DNA from: Streptomyces nymphaeiformis
GTDB lineage: Bacteria > Actinomycetota > Actinomycetes > Streptomycetales > Streptomycetaceae
Direction of reading: 5' to 3'
DNA length: 64,000 bases
Assembly (NCBI RefSeq): GCF_014203895.1
Contig: NZ_JACHJY010000010.1
Location: forward strand, 423,001 to 487,000
The position numbers and the translations under genes were made by a program. Under the pieces are notes generated by a model. It searched no databases, was not told where the DNA came from, and worked only from the letters and a program-made list of their open reading frames with translations. This document shows positions 9,324 through 16,781 of the stretch, one piece after another. Numbering within the stretch: the stretch's first letter is position 1; every line of letters begins with the position of its first letter.

Positions 9324-9396
9324 CGAGGCGGGTCGTCCCGCATCTGGTGAGGCGGGCCGTCCCGCATCCGGCGAGGTGGCCCGTCCCGTGTCCGAC
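9316..9396. repeat. 24-bp tandem repeat across the regulator stop codon
   Basis: Three units of 24 bp (9316-9339, 9340-9363, 9364-9387), consensus GCATCTGRYGAGGCGGGYCG then TCCC, and a partial fourth. The first unit contains the TGA of the Lrp-family gene. In another frame the repeat reads as 8-residue units of the type ASGEAGRP, so a frameshift could append a repeat tail to the protein. Confidence 0.8.
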
Positions 9397-9415
9397 GCGC
9401 CGGGGTCGCCAAGGG

Positions 9416-9449
9416 GGACCTGCCGGACAAACCGTGTCCCGGCAGGTCC
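9416..9449 (+). terminator. Hairpin ending next to the following promoter
   Basis: Perfect 11-bp stem GGACCTGCCGG/CCGGCAGGTCC with a 12-nt loop. It ends one base before TAGCCT (9450-9455), a likely -10 for the leaderless ATG at 9462. It probably ends transcription of the regulator gene and insulates the amidohydrolase promoter. Confidence 0.6.
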
Positions 9450-9461
9450 TAGCCTGGTGCC

Positions 9462-11099
9462 ATGAGTGAGTCCATGCCTCCTGCGTCTTCCGGCGACCAC
9501 CGCACCGTGCTGCTGCGCGGTGGAGAAGTCCACAGCCCCGCCGACCCCTTCGCCACCGCCATGGTGGTGGAGCGCGGTCACGTCGCCTGGGTGGGTTCGG
9601 AGGGTGCCGCCGACGCCTTCGCGTCCGGCGTGGACGAGGTCGTCGACCTGGAGGGCGCGCTCGTCACCCCGGCGTTCGTCGACGCGCACGTGCACACCAC
9701 GGCCACCGGGTTCGCCCTCACCGGCCTCGACCTGTCCTCCGCCGCCTCGCTCGCCGAGGCCGCGGAGCTGATCCGCGCGCACGCCGCCGCCCGCCCCGAG
9801 GACCGCATCCTCATCGGCCACGGCTGGGACGCCTCCCGCTGGCCCGAGCGCCGCCCGCTCACCCGCGACGAGCTCGACGAACTCACCGGCGGCCGCCCGC
9901 TCTACCTGACCCGGATCGACGTCCACTCGGCCGTCGTCACGACCGCCCTGCTCGACCTCGTGCCCGGCATCCGCGACCTGGACGGCTTCCACGACGGGCA
10001 GCGGCCGCTGACCGGCGACGCCCACCACGCCGTGCGCGCGGCCGCCTTCGCCGCCGTGTCCCCGCTCCAGCGCACCGAGGCGCAGCGCGCCGCCCGGATC
10101 CGGGCCGCCTCCCTCGGCATCGGAACCCTGCACGAGTGCGGCGGGCCGCAGATCTCCTCCGAGGACGACTTCACGGGCCTCCTGGACCTCGCGCGCGAGG
10201 AGGCCGGGCCCCGGGTCGTCGGCTACTGGGCCGACCTCGACGTCGAGCGGGCGCGGGCCCTGGGTGCCCTCGGCGCGGCCGGCGACCTGTTCGCCGACGG
10301 CTCCCTCGGCTCCCACACGGCCTGCCTCCACGAGCCGTACGCCGACCACGCCGGGCACAGCGGCTCGGCCCACCTGGACGCGGCCACCATCGCCCTGCAC
10401 GTCGTCGCCTGCACCGAGGCGGGCCTCCAGGCCGGCTTCCACGCCATCGGGGACGCCGCCGTGACCGCCGTCGTCGAGGGCGTCAGGGCCGCCGCCGAGA
10501 AGCTCGGCCTGGCCCGGATCAGGGCCGCCCGGCACCGCGTCGAGCACGTCGAGATGCTCACCCCCGAGACGATCGCCGCCTTCGCCGAACTGGGGCTCAC
10601 CGCCTCCGTCCAGCCCGCCTTCGACGCGCTCTGGGGCGGCGAGGAGGGGATGTACGCCGACCGGCTCGGCGCCGAGCGGGCCCGCACCCTCAACCCGTAC
10701 GCCGCCCTGCTCCGCGCCGGCGTCCCGCTGGCCTTCGGCTCGGACAGCCCGGTCACCCCGCTCGACCCCTGGGGCACCGTCCGGGCCGCCGCCTTCCACC
10801 GGACCCCCGAGCACCGGATCTCCGCCCGGGCCGCCTTCACCGCCCACACCCGGGGCGGCTGGCGGGCCGTCGGCCGGGACGACGCGGGGACGCTGGTCCC
10901 GGGTGCCCCCGCCGACTACGCGGTCTGGCGCACCGAGGAGCTCGTCGTCCAGGCGCCCGACGACCGGGTCGCCCGCTGGTCGACCGACCCCCGCTCCGGA
11001 ACGCCCGGTCTGCCCGATCTGTCGCCCGGCGTGGAGCTCCCCGTCTGTCTGCGGACGGTGGTGTACGGCCAGACGGTGTTCGTACGACCGAACGAGTGA
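9462..11099 (+). CDS. Amidohydrolase family protein (YtcJ-like)
   Basis: 545 residues of a metal-dependent hydrolase. Ligand motifs appear in order: 'VDAHVH' after the first strand, 'GFHAIGDAAV', 'HRVEHVEMLT' and 'FGSDSPVTPLDPWG'. The ends form the composite beta domain typical of imidazolonepropionase/YtcJ-like enzymes. ATG 9462 has almost no leader: a -10-like TAGCCT lies 7 bp upstream. The substrate cannot be inferred; the family hydrolyses cyclic or acyclic amides. It follows the Lrp regulator, which may or may not control it. Confidence 0.85.
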   Translation: MSESMPPASSGDHRTVLLRGGEVHSPADPFATAMVVERGHVAWVGSEGAADAFASGVDEVVDLEGALVTPAFVDAHVHTTATGFALTGLDLSSAASLAEAAELIRAHAAARPEDRILIGHGWDASRWPERRPLTRDELDELTGGRPLYLTRIDVHSAVVTTALLDLVPGIRDLDGFHDGQRPLTGDAHHAVRAAAFAAVSPLQRTEAQRAARIRAASLGIGTLHECGGPQISSEDDFTGLLDLAREEAGPRVVGYWADLDVERARALGALGAAGDLFADGSLGSHTACLHEPYADHAGHSGSAHLDAATIALHVVACTEAGLQAGFHAIGDAAVTAVVEGVRAAAEKLGLARIRAARHRVEHVEMLTPETIAAFAELGLTASVQPAFDALWGGEEGMYADRLGAERARTLNPYAALLRAGVPLAFGSDSPVTPLDPWGTVRAAAFHRTPEHRISARAAFTAHTRGGWRAVGRDDAGTLVPGAPADYAVWRTEELVVQAPDDRVARWSTDPRSGTPGLPDLSPGVELPVCLRTVVYGQTVFVRPNE

Positions 11100-11566
11100 T
11101 ATCGGGACATTTCGCCCCCGCATCACCGCCCCGCACGCTTGTCCCCGACCTGCGGATCTTCCCCTCCGGCCTGGCCTTTCAGGGAGTCTCCGCAGGTCAA
11201 GCGGGTGTTGACAGTCGCCCGCCAGGGACGGGTAGGTTCACCGCGTCCACCACAGGACGTCCGACCGGACCGCACCCCCACGCCGTAGCCGAACGCCGCC
11301 CGCGCCTCGGTCGCGAGGGAAGGTTTCTCCGGCGGAAGGTGCGACCCGGGTGGGGCCCGGACGTTCAGTAGACAACGGCTCTCGGTCGACCCGCAGCCAG
11401 CGGATCCCAGGTCGGACCGAAGGACTCCGGGCCCCGCACCGCACGTCATCCGTCCCGTGGGTCCCTTCCGTCCGGTCTGTCACCCGGACCACCCGACCCG
11501 CCGCGCCGGAGCACGTCGGGGACCTCGCTATGGTGGGGGCCTGCGTATGTATCCGAAGGGGCAGTA
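11100..11566. other. Long intergenic leader region before ppm1
   Basis: 467 bp with no convincing gene. It contains the promoter at 11208-11238. If that promoter drives ppm1, the transcript has a leader of roughly 320 nt, long enough to hold regulatory RNA. I could not identify a known riboswitch class. Confidence 0.5.
11208..11238 (+). promoter_or_regulatory. HrdB-type promoter candidate
   Basis: TTGACA (11208-11213), a 19-bp spacer, then TAGGTT (11233-11238). The perfect -35 and good -10 match the vegetative Streptomyces sigma factor consensus. It points toward ppm1, about 320 bp downstream. Confidence 0.6.
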
Positions 11567-12343
11567 GTGAACGACGGTGGCCAGAGGCGTTACGGCCCGC
11601 TCGGCAAGGCCTTGGTGATCATTCCGACCTACAACGAGGCGGAGAACATCAAGCCGATCGTCGCGCGGGTGCGGGAGGCCGTACCCGAGGCGCACGTTCT
11701 CGTCGCGGACGACAACAGCCCCGACGGCACGGGCAAGTTCGCGGACGAGATCGCGTCCGAGGACGATCACGTGCACGTCCTGCACCGCAAGGGCAAGGAG
11801 GGGCTCGGTGCCGCCTACCTCGCCGGCTTCCGGTGGGGCATCGAGCACGGCTACGGCGTCCTCGTGGAGATGGACGCCGACGGCTCCCACCAGCCCGAGG
11901 AGCTCCCGCGGCTGCTCACCGCCCTCAAGGGCGCGGACCTGGTCCTCGGCTCCCGCTGGGTGCCGGGCGGCCGGATCGTGAACTGGCCGAAGTCCCGCGA
12001 GTTCATCTCCCGGGGCGGCAGCCTCTACTCGCGCGTGATGCTCGACGTGCCGATCCGCGACGTCACCGGCGGCTACCGGGCCTTCCGCAAGGAGACCCTG
12101 GAGGGCCTGGGCCTGGAGGACGTGGCCTCGGCGGGCTACTGCTTCCAGGTCGACCTGGCGCGCCGCGCGATCGCCGCCGGCTTCCACGTCGTCGAGGTCC
12201 CGATCACCTTCGTGGAGCGCGAGATCGGCGACTCGAAGATGAGCCGCAACATCGTCGTCGAGGCGCTGTGGCGGGTCACCGGCTGGGGCCTGACGGCGCG
12301 GGCGGAGAAGGTCGGCAAGCTGCTCGGCCGCAAGTCCTCCTGA
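11567..12343 (+). CDS. ppm1: Polyprenol-phosphate mannosyltransferase
   Basis: Transfers mannose from GDP-mannose to polyprenyl phosphate at the inner face of the membrane; the lipid product feeds protein O-mannosylation and other periplasmic mannosylation. The 258 residues form one GT2 domain: 'ALVIIPTYNEAENIKPIVAR', 'VADDNSPDGTG', and the metal-binding DxD in 'LVEMDADGSHQPEELPRLLT', followed by 'GGYRAFRKETLEGLGLEDVA'. There is no membrane domain, as in the Streptomyces enzyme, which partners a separate Pmt. GTG 11567 was taken as start. It lies directly upstream of fxsA and rbpA, a conserved Streptomyces order. Confidence 0.92.
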   Translation: MNDGGQRRYGPLGKALVIIPTYNEAENIKPIVARVREAVPEAHVLVADDNSPDGTGKFADEIASEDDHVHVLHRKGKEGLGAAYLAGFRWGIEHGYGVLVEMDADGSHQPEELPRLLTALKGADLVLGSRWVPGGRIVNWPKSREFISRGGSLYSRVMLDVPIRDVTGGYRAFRKETLEGLGLEDVASAGYCFQVDLARRAIAAGFHVVEVPITFVEREIGDSKMSRNIVVEALWRVTGWGLTARAEKVGKLLGRKSS

Positions 12344-12428
12344 CCTCCGTACCGGCCCTCCGTGCGGACCCTTCGCACTGATCCTTTCTTTACGACGTTC
12401 CGGCGGGGCGCCAGGCACACTGGGCAGC

Positions 12429-13022
12429 ATGACGACCGGCGCACCGCCTCCCCTCGCCCCCAAGCGCTCACGCGCGCGTACGTACCTTCCGCTCGGCGTC
12501 GCCGCCTGGCTGGTCCTGGAGATCTGGCTGCTCACGGTGGTGGCGAACGCGGCGGGCGGACTGACCGTCTTCGCCCTGCTCGTCGGCGGTGCCGTGCTCG
12601 GTGCCGCCGTCGTCAAGCGGGCGGGCCGCCGTGCCTTCCGCAACCTCACCTCGACCTTCCAGCAGGCCCAGGCGGCCGCGCAGACGGGCGTGGCGCCCTC
12701 GCCCGCCGACCGGGCCGGCGCGGACGACCGCAACGGCTTCCTGATGCTGGGCGGCCTGCTCCTGATGATCCCCGGCCTGCTCTCGGACGCGGCCGGTCTG
12801 CTCCTGCTGATCCCGCAGGTCCGCTCCTTCCTCGGGCGGTACGCGGAGAAGGCGGTCGAGCGCCGGATGAGCGCCGCATCTCCCGGCAGCCTCCAGGACG
12901 CCTTCCAGCAGGCCCGCATCCACCGGCCGGACGGCAAGGTGGTGCAGGGCGAGGTCATCCGCCAGGACGCGCCTCAGGGGCCTCCGCGGCCCGAGGGGCC
13001 CCGACCGCCCCTGACGCCCTGA
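12429..13022 (+). CDS. fxsA: FxsA family membrane protein
   Basis: 197 residues with two or three hydrophobic segments near 'LPLGVAAWLVLEIWLLTVVA', 'GLTVFALLVGGAVLGAAVV' and 'MLGGLLLMIPGLLSDAAGLL'. The last carries the FxsA-family GLLLMIPGLLSD signature. The C-terminal tail is polar and Pro-rich. Family members are inner-membrane proteins; E. coli FxsA modulates phage F exclusion, but the Streptomyces role is not known. It follows ppm1 by 85 bp on the same strand and is closed by two strong hairpins before the convergent rbpA. Confidence 0.88.
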   Translation: MTTGAPPPLAPKRSRARTYLPLGVAAWLVLEIWLLTVVANAAGGLTVFALLVGGAVLGAAVVKRAGRRAFRNLTSTFQQAQAAAQTGVAPSPADRAGADDRNGFLMLGGLLLMIPGLLSDAAGLLLLIPQVRSFLGRYAEKAVERRMSAASPGSLQDAFQQARIHRPDGKVVQGEVIRQDAPQGPPRPEGPRPPLTP

Positions 13023-13029
13023 TCCGACA

Positions 13030-13072
13030 CCCGTGCCCCGGCGCCCTCTCTCCTGAGGGGCCGGGGCACGGG
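13030..13072. terminator. First of two tandem hairpins
   Basis: 13-bp perfect arms (13030-13042 and 13060-13072) starting CCCGTGCCCCGGC, loop 17 nt. It lies just after the fxsA stop. Confidence 0.75.
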
Positions 13073-13073
13073 A

Positions 13074-13120
13074 ACGCCGCGGGGCCCGGTACACGATGTG
13101 TGTACCGGGCCCCGCGGCGT
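13074..13120. terminator. Second tandem hairpin, bidirectional terminator
   Basis: 21-bp perfect arms (13074-13094 and 13100-13120) with a 5-nt loop, between the convergent fxsA and rbpA genes. Being symmetrical, it can stop transcription from both sides. Confidence 0.85.
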
Positions 13121-13140
13121 CGTGCTCCTGCGGCGGTCCG

Positions 13141-13515
13141 CTAGGCGGACTTGCGGCTGTCGCGCGGATGCACCGCGATGTTCATGGCGCCGGAGCGCAG
13201 GACGGCCAGCCTCTCGGCGAGGACCTCCTCCAGCTCCTCGCGGGTGCGCCGCTCCATGAGCATGTCCCAGTGCGTACGCGCAGGCTTGCCCTTCTTCTCC
13301 TCGGGTCCGTCCCCGTCCACCAGGAGTGCCTGGATTCCGCAGACCTTGCACTCCCACTCCGGCGGAATCTCCGCCTCGACCGAGAAGGGCATCTCAAAAC
13401 GATGTCCCTTCTCGCATGCGTACTCCACCGCCTGGCGCGGGGCCAGATCGATGCCGCGGTCGGTCTCGTAGCTCGTCACCACGAGGCGCGTGCCGCGAAG
13501 AGCTCGCTCACTCAT
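13141..13515 (-). CDS. rbpA: RNA polymerase-binding protein RbpA
   Basis: 124 residues. RbpA binds RNA polymerase and the principal sigma factor, stabilises open complexes and supports growth and rifampicin tolerance in actinobacteria. The central domain 'VEYACEKGHRFEMPFSVEAE' then 'IPPEWECKVCGIQALLVDG' has the zinc-binding Cys residues found in the Streptomyces type. The C-terminal 'RTREELEEVLAERLAVLRSG' is the sigma-interaction helix. ATG 13515 was chosen. A SigR-type promoter at 13577-13603 matches the known induction of rbpA by thiol-oxidative stress in S. coelicolor. Confidence 0.97.
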   Translation of the reverse strand: MSERALRGTRLVVTSYETDRGIDLAPRQAVEYACEKGHRFEMPFSVEAEIPPEWECKVCGIQALLVDGDGPEEKKGKPARTHWDMLMERRTREELEEVLAERLAVLRSGAMNIAVHPRDSRKSA

Positions 13516-13576
13516 GAATCGTGCCTCCCGGGCTTGTCGCCCACAGGACAGGTGTCGCTGTCGTCGTTATCCGGTC

Positions 13577-13603
13577 AACGTCCGGTCGGCGGTGAAGATT
13601 CCC
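13577..13603 (-). promoter_or_regulatory. SigR-type promoter of rbpA
   Basis: On the minus strand GGGAAT, an 18-bp spacer, then GTT: a perfect fit to the SigR consensus GGAAT-N18/19-GTT. It lies about 60 bp upstream of the rbpA ATG. Regulation of rbpA by the disulfide-stress sigma factor SigR is established in S. coelicolor; here the site is seen directly. Confidence 0.85.
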
Positions 13604-13770
13604 GTTCCGGGTCATGCGTCGCCCGTCGTGCCGCCCCTTGTTGTACCCACCAGTGCCCGTTTTGTCACATCTGGCGGCAGATGTGACCCGGTGTCTTCAC
13701 CAAAGCAGCACGCAGTAACGGTCCGCCTGGCAGGCCAAACGCGTACACTACCGCCCTTTCCCCGCCACGT

Positions 13771-15147
13771 CTAAATCCGCTCGGGTACGGGGTTCCCCGC
13801 GGCCTCGACCGCGCGCCGGACCGGGACCCGGGCGAGCAGCGTGAAGCCGACGACGAAGAAGATCACCAGGGAGATGATGGCATCCCGGTAGCTTCCGGTC
13901 AGCTGATACGCGAGACCGAACACCAGCGGACCCAGCCAGCTGAGCCCGCGGTCGCTCATCTCGTACGCCGAGAAGTACTCCGCCTCCTTGCCGCGCGGCA
14001 CCAGATGCGAGAACAGTGAGCGCGACAGCGCCTGGCTGCCGCCCATGACCAGGCCGATGGCGCCCGCCAGCCAGTAGAAGAACACCGGCGAGTTCGCGGG
14101 CAGGAAGTAGCCCGCCGCCAGGATCAGCGTCCAGACCGCCAGCGAGGCCAGGATCGTCCGCTTGGCACCGTACGTCCGGGCGAGTCGCCCCATCCCGAGG
14201 GCGCCCGCCACCGCGAGCACCTGGACGAGCAGGACCGCCGTGATCAGCGTCGTCTGGTCGAGCTTCAGTTCCTCGGAGCCGTAGATCGAGGCCTGCGAGA
14301 TCACCGTCTGGATGCCGTCGTTGTAGATCAGGTACGCGAGGAGGAAGGAGAGCGTCAGCGGATGCCGGCGCATGTCCTTCAGGGTCGCCCGCAGCTGGCC
14401 CCAGCCGCTGCCGACCGCGCCCTCGCCGGCCCGCTCGGCCCCCTCCGGGCGGACCTGCCGGTCGCGCAGCCGTCGCAGCGGGACGAGGGTGAAGGCGCCC
14501 CACCACACGCCGGCCGAGGCCAGGCAGATGCGGACCGCCTCGCCCTCCGTGAGGCCGAAGGAGTCGTGTCCCGAGTAGAGGACCAGGTTCAGGACGAGGA
14601 CCAGCGCGCCGGACGTGTACCCGAAGGCCCAGCCGCGCGAGGAGACCGCGTCCCGCTCGTCGGGCTGGGCGATCTGCGGCAGATAGGCGTTGTAGAGCAC
14701 CATCGAGACCGACAGCGAGGCGTTCGCCACGATCAGCAGGAAGGCGCCGAGCAGATAGCGGTCGCCCGCCAGGAAGAACATCCCCGCGGTGGCCGCCGCC
14801 CCCAGGTACGCCGATGCCGCGAGCAGAGGCTTCTTCCGGCCCGTACGGTCCGCCGCCGCGCCGACCAGCGGCATCACGAGGACCGCGACCACGATCGAGG
14901 CGGACACGGCGTACGCGAAGAGCGAGCCGGCCCGCACCGGTATCCCCAGCGGGTGCACGAAGCCGTCGGCGTCGGCGGCCGCCCGGGCCACCGAGGTCAG
15001 ATACGGCCCCAGGAACACGGTGAGCACGCTCGTCGAGTACACCGAGCACGCGAAGTCGTAGAAGTACCAGCCCCTCTGCTCGCGCCGCCGCTCGGCGGGA
15101 TCGGAGGCGTACTCCTCCGGCTCGATGGTGTCTGCGGTCAAGGCCAC
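13771..15147 (-). CDS. MFS transporter, UMF1/Atg22-like
   Basis: 458 residues with about 12 hydrophobic segments. The start region VALTADTIEPEEYASDPAER then 'RREQRGWYFYDFACSVYSTS' has the 'WxxYDFAxSxY' motif of the UMF1/Atg22-like family, whose yeast member exports amino acids from the vacuole. An MFS loop 'GAAADRTGRKKPLLAASAYL' is present. I chose GTG 15147 because sequence further upstream in this frame runs into the glpQ region. Substrate unknown. It is co-directional with and 35 bp downstream of the phosphodiesterase gene, so probably in that operon. Confidence 0.85.
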   Translation of the reverse strand: MALTADTIEPEEYASDPAERRREQRGWYFYDFACSVYSTSVLTVFLGPYLTSVARAAADADGFVHPLGIPVRAGSLFAYAVSASIVVAVLVMPLVGAAADRTGRKKPLLAASAYLGAAATAGMFFLAGDRYLLGAFLLIVANASLSVSMVLYNAYLPQIAQPDERDAVSSRGWAFGYTSGALVLVLNLVLYSGHDSFGLTEGEAVRICLASAGVWWGAFTLVPLRRLRDRQVRPEGAERAGEGAVGSGWGQLRATLKDMRRHPLTLSFLLAYLIYNDGIQTVISQASIYGSEELKLDQTTLITAVLLVQVLAVAGALGMGRLARTYGAKRTILASLAVWTLILAAGYFLPANSPVFFYWLAGAIGLVMGGSQALSRSLFSHLVPRGKEAEYFSAYEMSDRGLSWLGPLVFGLAYQLTGSYRDAIISLVIFFVVGFTLLARVPVRRAVEAAGNPVPERI

Positions 15148-15182
15148 GCCCCCCTTGTTCGTTCCCGTGGCCGGGACGCGGC

Positions 15183-15947
15183 TCAGACCCACGCTCCCCG
15201 GTCGGTGAGCACGCCGCGCAGCGTCTCCAGGTGATCGGTCATGATGCCATCGACGCCCAGGTCGAGGAGAGAGCTCATCCGCGCCGGATCGTTCACGGTC
15301 CACACGTGGACCTGCAGTCCGCGCGCGTGCGCCTCTCGCACGAAGCGGCGGTCCACGATCGGGACCCCGGCCTGGCGCTCCGGGACCTGCGCCGCCACGG
15401 CTCCGGCCCGCAGCGCAGCCGGGATGCCCCAGGAGCGCAGCCGCAGGCCGACTACCCCGCGCACCCCGAACGAGGTGGCGAGCTTCGGCCCGGCCAGGCG
15501 CTGGGCCCGTGCCACCCGGGACTCGGTGAACGAGCCCACGCAGACCCGGTCCCAGGCGCCCGTCCTGCGGATCAGGTCGATCAGCGGGGCCAGGGCCGAC
15601 TCGGCCTTCAGGTCCACGTTCCAGCGGGCCTCGGGGAACTCCTCCAGGAGGTCCTCGAAGAGCGGCAGGGGCTCCTTCCCGGCGACCCGGGCCTCCCGGA
15701 CCGCCGCCCAGGGCAGGTCGCGGATCCGGCCCGAGGTGTCCGTCACCCGGTCGAGGGTCTCGTCGTGGAACGCGACGAGCACCCCGTCGGACGTCGTGTG
15801 CACATCGGTCTCGAAGTAGCGGTAGCCCGCCGCGGCGGCCCGGCGGAAGGCGGCGGCGGTGTTCTCCAGGCCGTTCGCCGTGCCGCCGCGATGGGCGAAC
15901 GCGAGGGGGGACGGATGGTCGAGATAGGGGTGGCGTACGCGAGTCAC
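15183..15947 (-). CDS. glpQ: Glycerophosphodiester phosphodiesterase
   Basis: 254 residues of a GDPD-family TIM barrel that hydrolyses glycerophosphodiesters to sn-glycerol 3-phosphate and an alcohol. Catalytic and metal residues lie in 'LAFAHRGGTANGLENTAAAF' (HRG plus EN), 'YFETDVHTTSDGVLVAFHDE' (ExD and HD) and 'WNVDLKAESA'. No signal peptide is visible, so it is probably cytoplasmic. The GTG start at 15947 overlaps the stop of the upstream yczE-like gene in a GTGA arrangement, which indicates translational coupling. Confidence 0.9.
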   Translation of the reverse strand: MTRVRHPYLDHPSPLAFAHRGGTANGLENTAAAFRRAAAAGYRYFETDVHTTSDGVLVAFHDETLDRVTDTSGRIRDLPWAAVREARVAGKEPLPLFEDLLEEFPEARWNVDLKAESALAPLIDLIRRTGAWDRVCVGSFTESRVARAQRLAGPKLATSFGVRGVVGLRLRSWGIPAALRAGAVAAQVPERQAGVPIVDRRFVREAHARGLQVHVWTVNDPARMSSLLDLGVDGIMTDHLETLRGVLTDRGAWV

Positions 15948-16717
15948 GGCCGCAGTATGGCGCCTTCCGGTGTCCCGGTGGCGACCGGGACGCTGCCGAC
16001 GTGCGGCTCGGGGGTGAGCGCGGTGGTCTCGGAAGCCTGTTCCGGGGTGGGCGCGGTGGTCTCGGAAGCCTGTTCCGGGACGGCGAACCAGCGCAGGAAG
16101 AACTGGGCGAGCGGTCCGATCGCCAGCGCGTACAGCACCGTGCCGACCCCGACCGAGCCGCCGAGCAGGAAGCCGGTGGCGACCACCACGACCTCGATCG
16201 CCGTCCGCACCAGCCGGATCGACCGGCCGGTGAGCCGGTGCAGACCGGTCATCAGGCCGTCGCGCGGGCCGGGCCCGAACCGCGCCGCGATGTACAGGCC
16301 GGTCGCGACCCCGTTGAGGACGATGCCGAGCACGAGCAGCGGCACCTGGCCCGCCAGGCCGTGGACGTCCGGGACGAGCGCCAGGGTGCCGTCCATCGCC
16401 AGACCGATCACGAACACGTTCGAGACCGTGCCGAGCCCCGGCCGCTGCCGGATCGGCAGCCACAGCAGCAGCACCATCGCCCCGACGATGATCGACACCA
16501 CGCCGATGGTCAGCCCGGTCTTCTCGGCGAGACCCTGGTGGAGGACGTTCCAGGGCTCCAGGCCGAGCCCGCTGCGCACCAGCAGCGCCGAGCTGACCCC
16601 GTACAGCGTCAGCCCGACGTACAGCTGGACGAGCCGACGGGCGAGGTGCCGGCCGCGGAGGCCGGAGGCGATGGACAAGGAACTGCCCCCCAAGGTGGTG
16701 GTAGTGGACTGGCTCAT
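15944..16717 (-). CDS. YczE/YyaS/YitT-type membrane protein
   Basis: 257 residues from ATG 16717, MSQSTTTTLGG, then five hydrophobic segments such as 'LYVGLTLYGVSSALLVRSGL' and 'VGVVSIIVGAMVLLLWLPI', with conserved 'GLEPWNVLHQGLAEKTGL' and 'GPGPRDGLMTGL'. The C-terminus carries a short duplicated unit, PEQASETTAxTPE. YczE-like proteins are often encoded divergently from a YczR-type MocR regulator, exactly as here with the gene at 16782, which implies that the MocR protein controls this gene. Transport function is likely but the substrate is unknown. Confidence 0.85.
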   Translation of the reverse strand: MSQSTTTTLGGSSLSIASGLRGRHLARRLVQLYVGLTLYGVSSALLVRSGLGLEPWNVLHQGLAEKTGLTIGVVSIIVGAMVLLLWLPIRQRPGLGTVSNVFVIGLAMDGTLALVPDVHGLAGQVPLLVLGIVLNGVATGLYIAARFGPGPRDGLMTGLHRLTGRSIRLVRTAIEVVVVATGFLLGGSVGVGTVLYALAIGPLAQFFLRWFAVPEQASETTAPTPEQASETTALTPEPHVGSVPVATGTPEGAILRP

Positions 16718-16781
16718 GACACTCTGTGGCGGGGGATCGGATGTCAACCATGGCCAATTCGAGGAAGGTGGACTGATTTCC

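Noticed and set aside
8289..11126. A 945-codon open frame on the minus strand
   Set aside because: It runs antisense through the Lrp regulator and amidohydrolase genes and is Gly/Arg/Val-rich with no domain; only its last 122 codons are a real gene.
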